64,000 nt of DNA. Origin: Williamsia maris. GTDB lineage: Bacteria > Actinomycetota > Actinomycetes > Mycobacteriales > Mycobacteriaceae. Of this stretch, positions 8,397-16,218 are shown piece after piece. Position 1 is the stretch's first letter. Every line of letters begins with the position of its first letter. The notes beneath the pieces were generated by a model. The model was given only the letters and a program-made list of their open reading frames with translations, was not told the origin of the DNA and did not search any database. The DNA is taken from contig NZ_JAMTCJ010000001.1 in NCBI RefSeq assembly GCF_024171815.1, positions 620,001 through 684,000 on the forward strand, in the 5' to 3' direction. A program made the position numbers and the translations under genes.

Positions 8397-9032
8397 TTAC
8401 CGCGGGTTCGACTGACGGTCCATCGACCACAGAGGGGAACCCGAGGCGAGGGCGAACTCGTCGGACACCTCGAATCCGAAACGGCGGTATAGCGCAACGT
8501 TTTCCGCCCGAGTACACACGAGGTGCGCGGGGAGCGAATCGACGTCGATGTGAGCCAACCGGTGCTTGAGCAGCGCGCGTGCGTGGCCCTGCTTCTGCGC
8601 AACCGTGGCGACACCGATGTTGACCAGTGTCCAATGCGGATCCGTCGGCTCGTGGGCGTCGAGCCGTTGTCGGACGCTGATCCCGGCCGGGAGTCGGTCA
8701 CGCAGTGCGCTGAGCATGCCGGGTGCGGCGCGCACTGTCCGACCGAGACCGGCCATCGTGCTGCCACGATTCGGACCGTCCCACGCGGCGACGGCGATCG
8801 GGTGCCCGGCATCGTCGGTCAGGTAGTCGACCACGCCGACACGGCTGTGTTCGTGACGCATCGTCGCCGTGAAGTACCCGACGAGCGCGATGCGGCGGCG
8901 CTGGTCGTCGGGCCAGATCGACGCCATCAGCGGGTCCTGCGCGAACGCCTCGGCCAGGATGCGCGCACAGGCGTCGAGTTCGGAACGGTCAGTGGCGGTG
9001 CGCACCTGCGGATGGGGTCCGGGCGCGCGCAT
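8397..9032 (-). CDS. GNAT-family N-acetyltransferase
   Basis: This protein of about 211 residues has typical GNAT organisation. An N-terminal acceptor region (DACARILAEAFAQDPL) leads to the acetyl-CoA site strand WTLVNIGVATVAQKQGHARALLKH, a Q-x-x-G-x-A variant of the canonical motif A. The motif ENVALYRRFGFEV follows near the C terminus. ATG 9032 was preferred to the 9086 frame because the intervening residues (TAGCGTICTV) are not GNAT-like, but no strong Shine-Dalgarno decides it. The substrate is unknown. Confidence 0.85.
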   Translation of the reverse strand: MRAPGPHPQVRTATDRSELDACARILAEAFAQDPLMASIWPDDQRRRIALVGYFTATMRHEHSRVGVVDYLTDDAGHPIAVAAWDGPNRGSTMAGLGRTVRAAPGMLSALRDRLPAGISVRQRLDAHEPTDPHWTLVNIGVATVAQKQGHARALLKHRLAHIDVDSLPAHLVCTRAENVALYRRFGFEVSDEFALASGSPLWSMDRQSNPR

Positions 9033-9110
9033 CGTCACGGTGCAGATTGTGCCGCAGCCCGCCGTGCCTGCGGAAGCCCACTCCACGTCGCGATGCCGTA
9101 ACTTTTAGCC

Positions 9111-10133
9111 ATGGTAAGTAGCGCCGGGTGGACGTTGGTGGACCTGCGGGAACCCGGGTCGCCGACGGTCCTGTTCCGAGGAGGTCGCGTCCGGCAGCGG
9201 ACGTCGTTGAGCCGGGCGCTTGTCGATGCGGTGGGCACCCGACGGGCCCGAGAGATCGCCGGCGCAGTCGACCGTTGGGCCGACGCAACAGCCGACCCGA
9301 CTCCAGGCGATCTCGAGGTTGACGGCGTTCGGTGCCGCCCCGTCGCCGGGCCGACCGGACGTTTGCGGGCGGCGTGGTTGTCGACCGGGGGTGCCGATGA
9401 CTCCAATCCGCCTGCCGCCGTCGCGTTCGACTGGGACACCGACGAGCGCGTCTTCCGAACGCCGGCCGGCGCGGGGGCTCTGGTCGGGCGGCCGCTGGTC
9501 GAAGTGCGCGAGTCGGGGGTCACCAGCGCCGACGCGCTTCGATTCGTCGAGGTCGACGACACCCTGGGCCTGGTCCAGGCGATGCTCGCCAATGAACCGA
9601 CGGAATGGTCGGGCCCGGCGACACTGCGTCGTCCCGACGGCCCGGTTGCCGCCGTCGCGAACCTCATCCCGGCAACGGCGCACCGGGGTCTCTCGGGAGT
9701 GGTGTTCGAGGTGCCCGGCGCGCCGGCGGCGGCACCAGTCGAATCGATGGCGATGTCGACGGTGGCGCGGATGTCGAACGTGCACGTCGTGGTCATGGAC
9801 GTGTCGAAGATGCGGGTGCTTCGGTGGCTGACAGATCCGCCGGCGGGTGTTGCGTGGAAAGGTCAGCGCGACAACCGGGATACCCCGCATCCCGACGATG
9901 TCGCACGGATCTTCGTCGTGGCCGCAGCCGTGCTCGACGGCTCCAGTCGACGCGGCGAACTCAACACCATCCGGTTGCGACGGCAGCAGGGCGGGTGGCT
10001 GGTGGTCGACGCTGTCGGAGAGCTCGTCGAAGGATCAGACCCGCCGTTGCTGATCATCTCGATGATCGAGCGCGGGACATCGGACGAGCCCGACCCGGTG
10101 CCCGTCGACGATGACGGACATCCGGGGCTGTGA
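9111..10133 (+). CDS. PAS-like sensory domain protein
   Basis: A 340-residue soluble protein. Residues 220-320 fit a PAS fold, with a TPHPDDVARIF motif followed by a strand pair (ELNTIRLRRQQGGWLVVDAVG). A degenerate second PAS- or GAF-like unit may occupy residues 95-210. No helix-turn-helix, kinase or cyclase domain is visible. It could be a sensor or anti-sigma-pathway component, but its output is unknown. It is divergent from the GNAT gene across a 78-bp gap. Confidence 0.65.
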   Translation: MVSSAGWTLVDLREPGSPTVLFRGGRVRQRTSLSRALVDAVGTRRAREIAGAVDRWADATADPTPGDLEVDGVRCRPVAGPTGRLRAAWLSTGGADDSNPPAAVAFDWDTDERVFRTPAGAGALVGRPLVEVRESGVTSADALRFVEVDDTLGLVQAMLANEPTEWSGPATLRRPDGPVAAVANLIPATAHRGLSGVVFEVPGAPAAAPVESMAMSTVARMSNVHVVVMDVSKMRVLRWLTDPPAGVAWKGQRDNRDTPHPDDVARIFVVAAAVLDGSSRRGELNTIRLRRQQGGWLVVDAVGELVEGSDPPLLIISMIERGTSDEPDPVPVDDDGHPGL

Positions 10134-10286
10134 CACTCGCAATATCCTTTGCGATGCCGCAGCCTGCCGCCTTACGGTTGGACTCCTTCCCGGCGCCAGT
10201 CCCCGACGGCTCGGACGACACGATCTGATCGACCACGCCACTGACACATATCCGGCGGCGTCCGACATGCGATTCGAGGTCCACCG

Positions 10287-10439
10287 ATGTTCACCGCACT
10301 GGAAACCCGCACGGATGACAATAGCGACGACACCGAGGCCACAGCCGAGTACGTTCGACGACTCCGGCTCGCGCTGGCCGCACTGCACGACGACCCGTTG
10401 TCGATCGATGCGGCGCGACACGTGTCCGCGCTGCTGTAG
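10287..10439 (+). CDS. Possible small protein (50 residues)
   Basis: A short frame starts at ATG with GAGGT 7 nt upstream. The predicted peptide is acidic at the N terminus, followed by an amphipathic helix (AEYVRRLRLALAALHDD) and an Ala/Leu tail. Codon third positions are G/C-rich, as in neighbouring genes. No homologue is recognised; it may be spurious. Confidence 0.4.
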   Translation: MFTALETRTDDNSDDTEATAEYVRRLRLALAALHDDPLSIDAARHVSALL

Positions 10440-10533
10440 TGACTGGCATTGAAACCGTTATCCCAGCGGCAGTCTCGCGATTGGTTGGCTTATGAGCCCG
10501 GCACTCGAGACACCGCGTCCGAAATGTCTGCTT

Positions 10534-10546
10534 TTACCCTAGGTAA
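10534..10546. promoter_or_regulatory. Candidate operator palindrome upstream of Esx operon
   Basis: The sequence TTACC-CTA-GGTAA is a perfect 5-bp inverted repeat with a 3-bp centre, 73 bp before the first Esx start, in a locally AT-rich stretch. Symmetry and position suggest a repressor or activator site; the binding protein is unknown. Confidence 0.35.
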
Positions 10547-10619
10547 TGATTCTCGGCAAGAAATCCCGTAAGGTCTGCTATCGACCTGCACGGATGACCA
10601 GTTGTCGCGGAGGGGCCAG

Positions 10620-10940
10620 ATGACGCAGTTGAGCGTGACACCAGAGGAGTTGACCCACGCGTCAGCGGGGGTGCGGGCATCGGCGGATTCTCTCGACAAA
10701 CGGATCGCGTCATTGACGTCGCGCGTGGACTCGCTGCTCAACGGCGGCTGGAAGGGCCAAGCGGCTGACGCATTTCGGCGTGATTGGGAGCAGTGGTTGC
10801 AGGGCGCGAAGGACGTTGTCGGAGGTCTCGACAGCACGGCCGGCCTGTTGGCGTCGAGCGCCACGAGCTACCGCAACCAGGAATCCGCCAACACCTCGTC
10901 GATCGGTCAGACCGGCAGCCAACTGAACATGGAGCTGTGA
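10620..10940 (+). CDS. WXG100 family protein (EsxB-like)
   Basis: A 106-residue helical-hairpin protein with the central turn NGGWKGQAADAF (W-K-G), the defining WXG100 motif of type VII secretion substrates. The C terminus (SIGQTGSQLNMEL) lacks an obvious YxxxD/E export signal. Start 10620 is chosen because GGAGGGG sits immediately upstream; the longer frame from 10602 would begin inside that ribosome-binding site. It lies 3 bp before a second WXG100 gene, which forms the usual Esx heterodimer partner. Confidence 0.92.
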   Translation: MTQLSVTPEELTHASAGVRASADSLDKRIASLTSRVDSLLNGGWKGQAADAFRRDWEQWLQGAKDVVGGLDSTAGLLASSATSYRNQESANTSSIGQTGSQLNMEL

Positions 10941-10943
10941 GCC

Positions 10944-11234
10944 GTGGGTACCCCGTTCACGATCAACACCGACGAGCTGGCCGACATCGTCTCAGACATG
11001 GCGCGTTTCGACACCGACGCCGAGTCCACCTGCTCCGACGTCGACGCCCTCGTCCAGAACCTGCACGTGTCCTGGTCCGGTGATGCGGCCGCCGCCCAGC
11101 GCGCGGCACACGACCGGTGGACGAAAGGCGCACAGCAGATGCGCAGCGCCATCGGTGATCTGAAGCAGTCCGGCGACACCGCGCACGCCAACTACACCGG
11201 TGCAGTCGCGGCCAACCAGGCGATGTGGTCGTAG
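10944..11234 (+). CDS. WXG100 family protein (EsxA-like)
   Basis: A 96-residue protein with helix-turn-helix character and the turn HVSWSGDAAAAQ (W-S-G). The C terminus ends NYTGAVAANQAMWS. It starts at GTG 3 bp after its partner and abuts the next gene directly (stop TAG followed by ATG), so the three form one transcription unit. It is predicted to heterodimerise with the 10620 product and be exported by an ESX system encoded outside the window. Confidence 0.92.
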   Translation: MGTPFTINTDELADIVSDMARFDTDAESTCSDVDALVQNLHVSWSGDAAAAQRAAHDRWTKGAQQMRSAIGDLKQSGDTAHANYTGAVAANQAMWS

Positions 11235-12770
11235 ATGACCACTCTGACAGTCGATCCCGCCCAGTACGCGGCGGCAGCCTCCGACCTGAACACTGTTGCC
11301 CAGAAGACACAGTCCGCGATCGGCGCGCTCACCGGAGGCCTCGGCGGATCCGACGGTATGGGCGGGTCCGACAACGCCGGCGTCGAGTGGGCCACGAGCT
11401 ACGACGAGGGCGCTCGCGCCGTACTCGATGCCGCGTCCTCCGCCGTCGGGGCCGCGGGAAACGTCGCGCAACGACTGCACGCGACCGGCGAGAACCACGC
11501 CCAGGCCGACGCGTCCTCGACCATCGGCGGTGGCAAGGCAACGGTCCCCGCGGCGCCCGCTCCCCCACTCGCGAGCTGCCCGTCGATACCGTCCGCGTCC
11601 GGCGGCGATGGTGGAGATGAGCCCCCCGGCTGGGGACTCGTGTCGGGAATGGTGGGGTACCTATGGCCAAACGGTCACCAGGACCGGCTCCACGCCGCCG
11701 ACGCCGCCTGGCAGGCAGCAGCCGCGTCGTTGCAGGCCGCGGCCGCGCCAACCGCCACCGCGGCGTCGAAAGTGTCTGCCCAGCAAAGCCCAGAAGCCTC
11801 CGCAGCAGCCAAGGCCTGCACCGACACCGGCACCAACCTGCGTGAGTTGTCCAGCGTGTGCACACAACTCGGCAGCTCATGCTCTGACTACGCGGCCCAC
11901 CTTGATCAGGCGCACCACGAGATCATCTCCACCCTGAAAGAACTCTTGATCGAGACGGCGGCCATCGAAGCTGCGGGCGCCGCATTCGCCATCTTCACCG
12001 CCGGCCTCGACGAGATCGCCGCCCAGGCTGCTGTTGCCGCACGCATCGCCACGGCTGTGGCGAAGATCCGCCGAGTCATCGAAGTGCTCATCGACGCGGC
12101 ACGGACCGTCGCCGCCGCGGTCAAGGGCTACGCCGCACGCGCGGCCGAGCTGCTCGCCAAACTGGAGCCGCTGGCAACCGGCGCGGTGAAGACCGCGGCC
12201 ACCACGGCGGTGAGAGCAACCCGCGCCAGCGCTTCGGCGGTGGCGCGGAATGCCGGCCCGGCGGCAACTGCGGTCCGCAAAGGGGCCGTTCAGAACTTCG
12301 CGGGGGGCGCCGGAATGGAAGCCACCAAGGAAGGAATTACGACGCTCGCCACTGGGGAGAACCAGTTCGACCCGACAAAGATCGTGGCGCAGGGCGGAAT
12401 CGGGACGTTGACAGGTCCAGCCGCACAGAAAATCCTGAGCAAGATCCCGAAGTCAGAAGGGCTCAGCAAGGTTCCGCTCGGGACGTTCGGCGCAAAGTCC
12501 GTGATCAATAGTCAACTCAATCGAGCTCAGCAAGAGGCTCACGAGGCGATCAGTCCTGAATCGGCCGACGCAGTCAAGGGCACCGGCCTCGTTGACGCTG
12601 GCAAGGATCTGCCGGCTGCAGCGCGCGCCGCTCATGAGAAGCTCCAAAGCGAAGCGGTCCAATCCATCAACGGCACTGCCGAACCGACCGTGCAGACGTC
12701 AGTCCGCTCCGAACCGGCGGAACCAGCGGGCGATCAGCATGGCTCCGCAGATCACCGCCCTCACCACTGA
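11235..12770 (+). CDS. Large ESX-associated substrate with WXG-like and CpnT-type N terminus
   Basis: The 511-residue, Ala-rich protein starts directly after the EsxA-like stop. Residues 1-100 are WXG-like helices. A linker with prolines and glycines follows. Residues 140-240 (WPNGHQDRLHAADAAWQAAAASL) resemble the helical N-terminal domain of CpnT-type ESX toxins. Residues 260-330 form a long amphipathic/hydrophobic helical stretch. The C-terminal 150 residues contain no recognised nuclease, NADase or other toxin domain. It is either a structural substrate or a toxin with an unrecognised domain; no immunity gene is obvious. Confidence 0.8.
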   Translation: MTTLTVDPAQYAAAASDLNTVAQKTQSAIGALTGGLGGSDGMGGSDNAGVEWATSYDEGARAVLDAASSAVGAAGNVAQRLHATGENHAQADASSTIGGGKATVPAAPAPPLASCPSIPSASGGDGGDEPPGWGLVSGMVGYLWPNGHQDRLHAADAAWQAAAASLQAAAAPTATAASKVSAQQSPEASAAAKACTDTGTNLRELSSVCTQLGSSCSDYAAHLDQAHHEIISTLKELLIETAAIEAAGAAFAIFTAGLDEIAAQAAVAARIATAVAKIRRVIEVLIDAARTVAAAVKGYAARAAELLAKLEPLATGAVKTAATTAVRATRASASAVARNAGPAATAVRKGAVQNFAGGAGMEATKEGITTLATGENQFDPTKIVAQGGIGTLTGPAAQKILSKIPKSEGLSKVPLGTFGAKSVINSQLNRAQQEAHEAISPESADAVKGTGLVDAGKDLPAAARAAHEKLQSEAVQSINGTAEPTVQTSVRSEPAEPAGDQHGSADHRPHH

Positions 12771-12827
12771 CGAGCATCGAAACAAGCACGCGTCTGCGGG
12801 ACACGACATGAAAGTAGAATCTCTCCT

Positions 12828-13577
12828 ATGAGAGCTCGATCAGGTGCAGATACGCAGCGCGCGCAGATCCTCTCAACCATTGACGAAGCCCGATTCGAAC
12901 GCAAAAGGGGTGGTTCGCGCCCCCTCGACGAGACCCAGCCCCCTGCTTATCAAGTCATTTCCGACGCTCGGACTCCCGCGACGCGCGTGCCCGTGTTGAC
13001 CTTCGCGGGAACAGATCCAGCAAACGACTTGATCTGGATAGAACTTCCTGACGACCCGAAGAAGGCGCCGGTCATAGCCTTTCGCGACGCGGCCGCCGAT
13101 GACGCGCTTTTCACACTGACGCCGGCATCTGGGTCGGCGGTCTCATCGAAGGACGTCATTGATGAGCGCGGCAAGGTGGTCTGCCGCGTACAGGTCAAAC
13201 GTAGGCCCGCGCTTCTGCGGACCCGCTGGCAAGTGACTCGCCCGGACGGCGAACTGCTCCTGACGTTCACGGAACGCATCAGTGACGCCTTCTGGCGCCG
13301 GACGATGCGATTGGGCGCGACGTTCTACGACGGAGGCGCCATGGATCTTTTCGGCCTCATTGTCGGGGTCATCCTCTATCCGTTCTTTGCGGTCAAACCG
13401 CGATGTCAGCTGATGATCGAAGATGCCGACGGCCGCAACCACGGCAGAATCTTCTTCGTCGCCACGATGAAGCGCCCGCGAGAAGACTTCTCCGTATACC
13501 TGCCCGACGGCCGGAGTCCGGAGTCCGACACCGTTCTGTTCCCAGCAGCCCTAGCAGCGATTCAGTCGATGAGATGA
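12828..13577 (+). CDS. Hypothetical protein with possible tubby-like/LURP-type beta fold
   Basis: A 249-residue protein, 57 bp after the ESX substrate on the same strand. Residues 90-240 alternate strands and turns (VIDERGKVVCRVQVKRR, RTRWQVTRPDGELLLTFTE) and include one very hydrophobic segment (LFGLIVGVILYPFFAV). This pattern recalls tubby-C-like (scramblase/LURP-one) barrels. The assignment is weak. Position makes it a candidate partner or immunity protein for the preceding gene. Confidence 0.6.
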   Translation: MRARSGADTQRAQILSTIDEARFERKRGGSRPLDETQPPAYQVISDARTPATRVPVLTFAGTDPANDLIWIELPDDPKKAPVIAFRDAAADDALFTLTPASGSAVSSKDVIDERGKVVCRVQVKRRPALLRTRWQVTRPDGELLLTFTERISDAFWRRTMRLGATFYDGGAMDLFGLIVGVILYPFFAVKPRCQLMIEDADGRNHGRIFFVATMKRPREDFSVYLPDGRSPESDTVLFPAALAAIQSMR

Positions 13578-13670
13578 ATTCGCGATCACCCTGAGTCGGG
13601 CGCTGTTCGCGAATGCAAAGGGGATTTCTCCACTCAACAGTTGCATGACCAGCACCTGCGTGTCATTCGG

Positions 13671-15170
13671 TCAGAGTCCTAATCGCGACGCGAGCTCGGG
13701 TCCGCCGACCTCACGCACGAACTCCGGGTCGCCGCAGATCACCAACTGGTCGCGGGCACGCGAAAGCCCGACGTACAGCCGTTCTTTCGATCGGTCGCGC
13801 GGCGTGAACTCGTTCAGCGCAAGGATGATGACCCGCCGCTCGAGTCCCTTGAACCCCAGGACGTGTCCGTAGAAGATGTCGTCGTTGTCCCAGAACGCCT
13901 TCCAATACGAATCGTTACCCTCTGCCTGACGTTCGACCTGCATCGGGTGTCGGCTTCCTGTCGACAGCAAGGCGATGTCCTCGTACCCCCAACCGGCGTC
14001 GAACATCCCCTGGACCTGATCGTCGGCAACTCCGAGCGCATCGTCGGCGGAGCAGGCGACGAACCGAACGTCGGGTCCGTCCCCGCCACGCAGCTGCATC
14101 CGTTGCCCGACCAGCGGGCCGAACGCCCTCGCGATCTGCCGGGTGTTGCGGAGATTGTGGTCGAGGATGAGTGGCACCAGGTCGACCGGCGGTGAACCCT
14201 CGCGATCGAAAACCCGCTGCGCCTCGTCGCTGAAGACGTAGATCCGGCTGGTGTCGGGGTCGGTGAGGCAGGCGAGCATCGGCTTCCACCACTCATCGGC
14301 GAAGTCCTGCGCCTCATCGATGATGATGGCGTCGAATCGCTTGCCTGGAGGTAGCTCTTCGGCGAGCTGGGTCATCTGGAGCGGCAGGTCGTGCTCCCAG
14401 AACTGTGCGGTCTCGGTGTTCCTGATGCTCTCGTCGGGGCCGGCGGCCGCACCCCATCGCTTGCCGAGATCGTGGAACTCCCCGACGTAGGCAGGTTTCT
14501 CCTTGTGGCCCCACTTTCCGGTGAGACGCTCCAGGTACGACGCCAACCCATGCGAATAGCAGATCAAGGCAACACGTTTGCCGGACTTGGTCAGCCGTCT
14601 CGCCTGCTCGACAGCGAGGTACGTCTTACCGCTGCCGGCACCGCCGCGGATCTCGACCCGGTCGAGTACGTCGATGGCCCGCAGGATGACCGCCTGCTCC
14701 TGACTCAACAAGTCCGCGGTCATCTCGTTCTCAGATGCGCGCGCGACGACGTCGAGTTGCGGCAGCCCACGACCCCGCATGCACAGTTGCAGCTGCGCGA
14801 TCCCCTCCGAGCCGATGTGCGGTCGGTCGAGTTCCTGCTTCAGCAGGACGATCCGCATGAGCGGCAACAACTCTGCAAGTTGCGTCCTGTCGATCACCTT
14901 CCAGCGTGGACAGTCGGGAACAGCGAAGTCGGAGGGCAGCTCCGTGTTCGGCAACACGACCATGTGGTCCCACCTGACGCGCTTCTGTGTCCAGCGCGGG
15001 TCGGACTCGATGAACTCCCGCAGGGCGTAGCAGGCATCCCGAGCCTGCCGAGCCGGCTCGATCGTGTGGTGCGCGCCGCCGCGGTTCTGGCGCCACGAGG
15101 TGCCGTCGTGCCAGACCGACTGTTCTGCTGTGTTCGCAAATCGTGGCGACTCTGGCTGCTGCATTGGCAT
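13671..15170 (-). CDS. Superfamily I helicase with an internally deleted NERD domain
   Basis: The 499-residue protein is a UvrD/Rep-like ATPase. Walker A GGAGSGKT is at 176-183, motif II DEAQ at 285-288, and the C-terminal FKGLERRVIILAL and RLYVGLSRARDQL motifs are present. The N terminus has the start (SPRFANTAEQSVW) and the end (VWHDGTSWRQ onward, then WDHMVVLPNTELPSDF) of a NERD nuclease domain. The middle that normally carries the catalytic D and E-x-K residues is missing. ATG 15170 follows GGAGG by 9 nt, and an in-frame stop lies upstream. DNA unwinding may remain, but NERD nuclease activity should be lost. It is divergent from ESX module copy 2. Confidence 0.88.
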   Translation of the reverse strand: MPMQQPESPRFANTAEQSVWHDGTSWRQNRGGAHHTIEPARQARDACYALREFIESDPRWTQKRVRWDHMVVLPNTELPSDFAVPDCPRWKVIDRTQLAELLPLMRIVLLKQELDRPHIGSEGIAQLQLCMRGRGLPQLDVVARASENEMTADLLSQEQAVILRAIDVLDRVEIRGGAGSGKTYLAVEQARRLTKSGKRVALICYSHGLASYLERLTGKWGHKEKPAYVGEFHDLGKRWGAAAGPDESIRNTETAQFWEHDLPLQMTQLAEELPPGKRFDAIIIDEAQDFADEWWKPMLACLTDPDTSRIYVFSDEAQRVFDREGSPPVDLVPLILDHNLRNTRQIARAFGPLVGQRMQLRGGDGPDVRFVACSADDALGVADDQVQGMFDAGWGYEDIALLSTGSRHPMQVERQAEGNDSYWKAFWDNDDIFYGHVLGFKGLERRVIILALNEFTPRDRSKERLYVGLSRARDQLVICGDPEFVREVGGPELASRLGL

Positions 15171-15384
15171 TCTCGGATCCTCCGCCCGTGTCGAGAACAC
15201 CGCTGAACGTATTTAAACTCTCACGCCGTCGATGTCCGTTTTATCCGATCTTCCCGATACCAAGCACTTCTGCCCAGATCAACGGTCGGCACCGGACTTG
15301 AGGTTGCGCTCTATCGAGGTTCGACGAAGGTTTTCTTGGCCTAAGCCTCACCCACCGGTCGCAGTTCATGCCGAACTTTGTACC

Positions 15385-15393
15385 TTAGGCTAA
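15385..15393. promoter_or_regulatory. Half-site resembling an IdeR/DtxR iron box
   Basis: TTAGGCTAA matches the core of the actinobacterial iron-box consensus, but the outer arms do not match well. A second related sequence (GGCCTAAGCC) lies about 50 bp upstream. Some ESX loci are iron-regulated, so the location 48 bp before the first gene of module copy 2 is suggestive only. Confidence 0.25.
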
Positions 15394-15440
15394 ATTGTCT
15401 TCGTACAGAACCGACGTACGGCGCGGGGGGACGGTGAGAG

Positions 15441-15920
15441 ATGAGTTGGCAACCGGGTGATCTGACCGCTGCTCAGATGCAGGACGAGTGGGTCGAGGAG
15501 AACGGTTGGGCCGCCCAGCCTCCTGCTGCCATAATCGCGTTGTGGCGTCAGATTGCCGATGCGGAAGTGGCCTACGGTCGCGAACAGACAGTTCAGGTTG
15601 CAGACACGACTCCGACGGTGGGGGCTGAACTCCCTGACCTGGTCGTCGTTCCCGCCCACCCCCGGTTGGACGGCACGCAAGGATTCGACATCGAACTGGC
15701 CGTATCAGGCGGAAATCCAATGGTCGTCGCTTTCAGCACCGTTGACGCGCTGGCGGCAATGCTCGGCGAATTTCAACCGTGGGTGGGGTTGACGCCGCGC
15801 GACATTGCCAGTGTCCATGCCGGACTTCCCATCTTGCTGGACCCGACGCCGGGTGTTCTCGATGCCGAGTGGACTGCGGACCGGCTGACAGCCTTGAAGG
15901 AGGCAATTGCCAATGACTGA
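15441..15920 (+). CDS. SseB/SAV_915-like protein, first gene of module copy 2
   Basis: A 159-residue paralogue of the 3024-3512 product. It has the N-terminal LTAAQMQDEWVEENGWAAQPP motif and a C-terminal SseB-like region (VVVPAHPRLDGTQGF, VVAFSTVDALAAMLG, QPWVGLTPRDIA, ILLDPTPG). The start lies about 6 nt after a purine-rich GGTGAGAG; a GGGGGGA tract lies just before. Same four-gene order, strand and junctions as copy 1. Likely a chaperone or adaptor for the downstream products (inference). Confidence 0.8.
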   Translation: MSWQPGDLTAAQMQDEWVEENGWAAQPPAAIIALWRQIADAEVAYGREQTVQVADTTPTVGAELPDLVVVPAHPRLDGTQGFDIELAVSGGNPMVVAFSTVDALAAMLGEFQPWVGLTPRDIASVHAGLPILLDPTPGVLDAEWTADRLTALKEAIAND

Positions 15921-16218
15921 TTTCTCGGTGGTGTTGGGGGACTTGGACGCGTTGTCCGGTCGGTTCTCGAGCGCGGCACGCGATTATGACGCCGCCGCGG
16001 CGAAGCTGAACCCGCCCACTGTCGACTCTGGTGACGGCGGTTGCAACAGCGCCATGAACGCTCTGATGGAGATGCTGGGAGTCCTGAATCGATCGATGTC
16101 AGCGTCGATCGAAGACCATTCGGCCAAGTTGCACGATGCGCGCGATGAGTACGACCGAACCGAGGAGGTCAACAAGAACCGCTTCCTCTGGGACAACCTC
16201 AACAAGGACTTCCAATGA
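15913..16218 (+). CDS. WXG100-like small helical protein, second gene of module copy 2
   Basis: A 101-residue paralogue of the 2726-3031 product (MTDFSVVLGDLDALSGRF at the start, RFLWDNLNKDFQ at the end). It overlaps the upstream gene by 8 bp and the downstream gene by 4 bp (ATGA), matching copy 1. An alternative ATG two codons upstream (15907) is possible. The W-x-G turn is replaced by GDGGCNSA. Predicted two-helix partner of the next protein. Confidence 0.84.
   Translation: MTDFSVVLGDLDALSGRFSSAARDYDAAAAKLNPPTVDSGDGGCNSAMNALMEMLGVLNRSMSASIEDHSAKLHDARDEYDRTEEVNKNRFLWDNLNKDFQ

Larger units (their letters stand above)
10134..10619. other. Intergenic region upstream of the ESX pair
   Basis: About 490 bp with no large gene. 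It holds one plausible 50-codon small ORF and, nearer the ESX genes, an AT-richer stretch with a perfect palindrome. It probably contains the promoter of the Esx operon. Confidence 0.6.
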
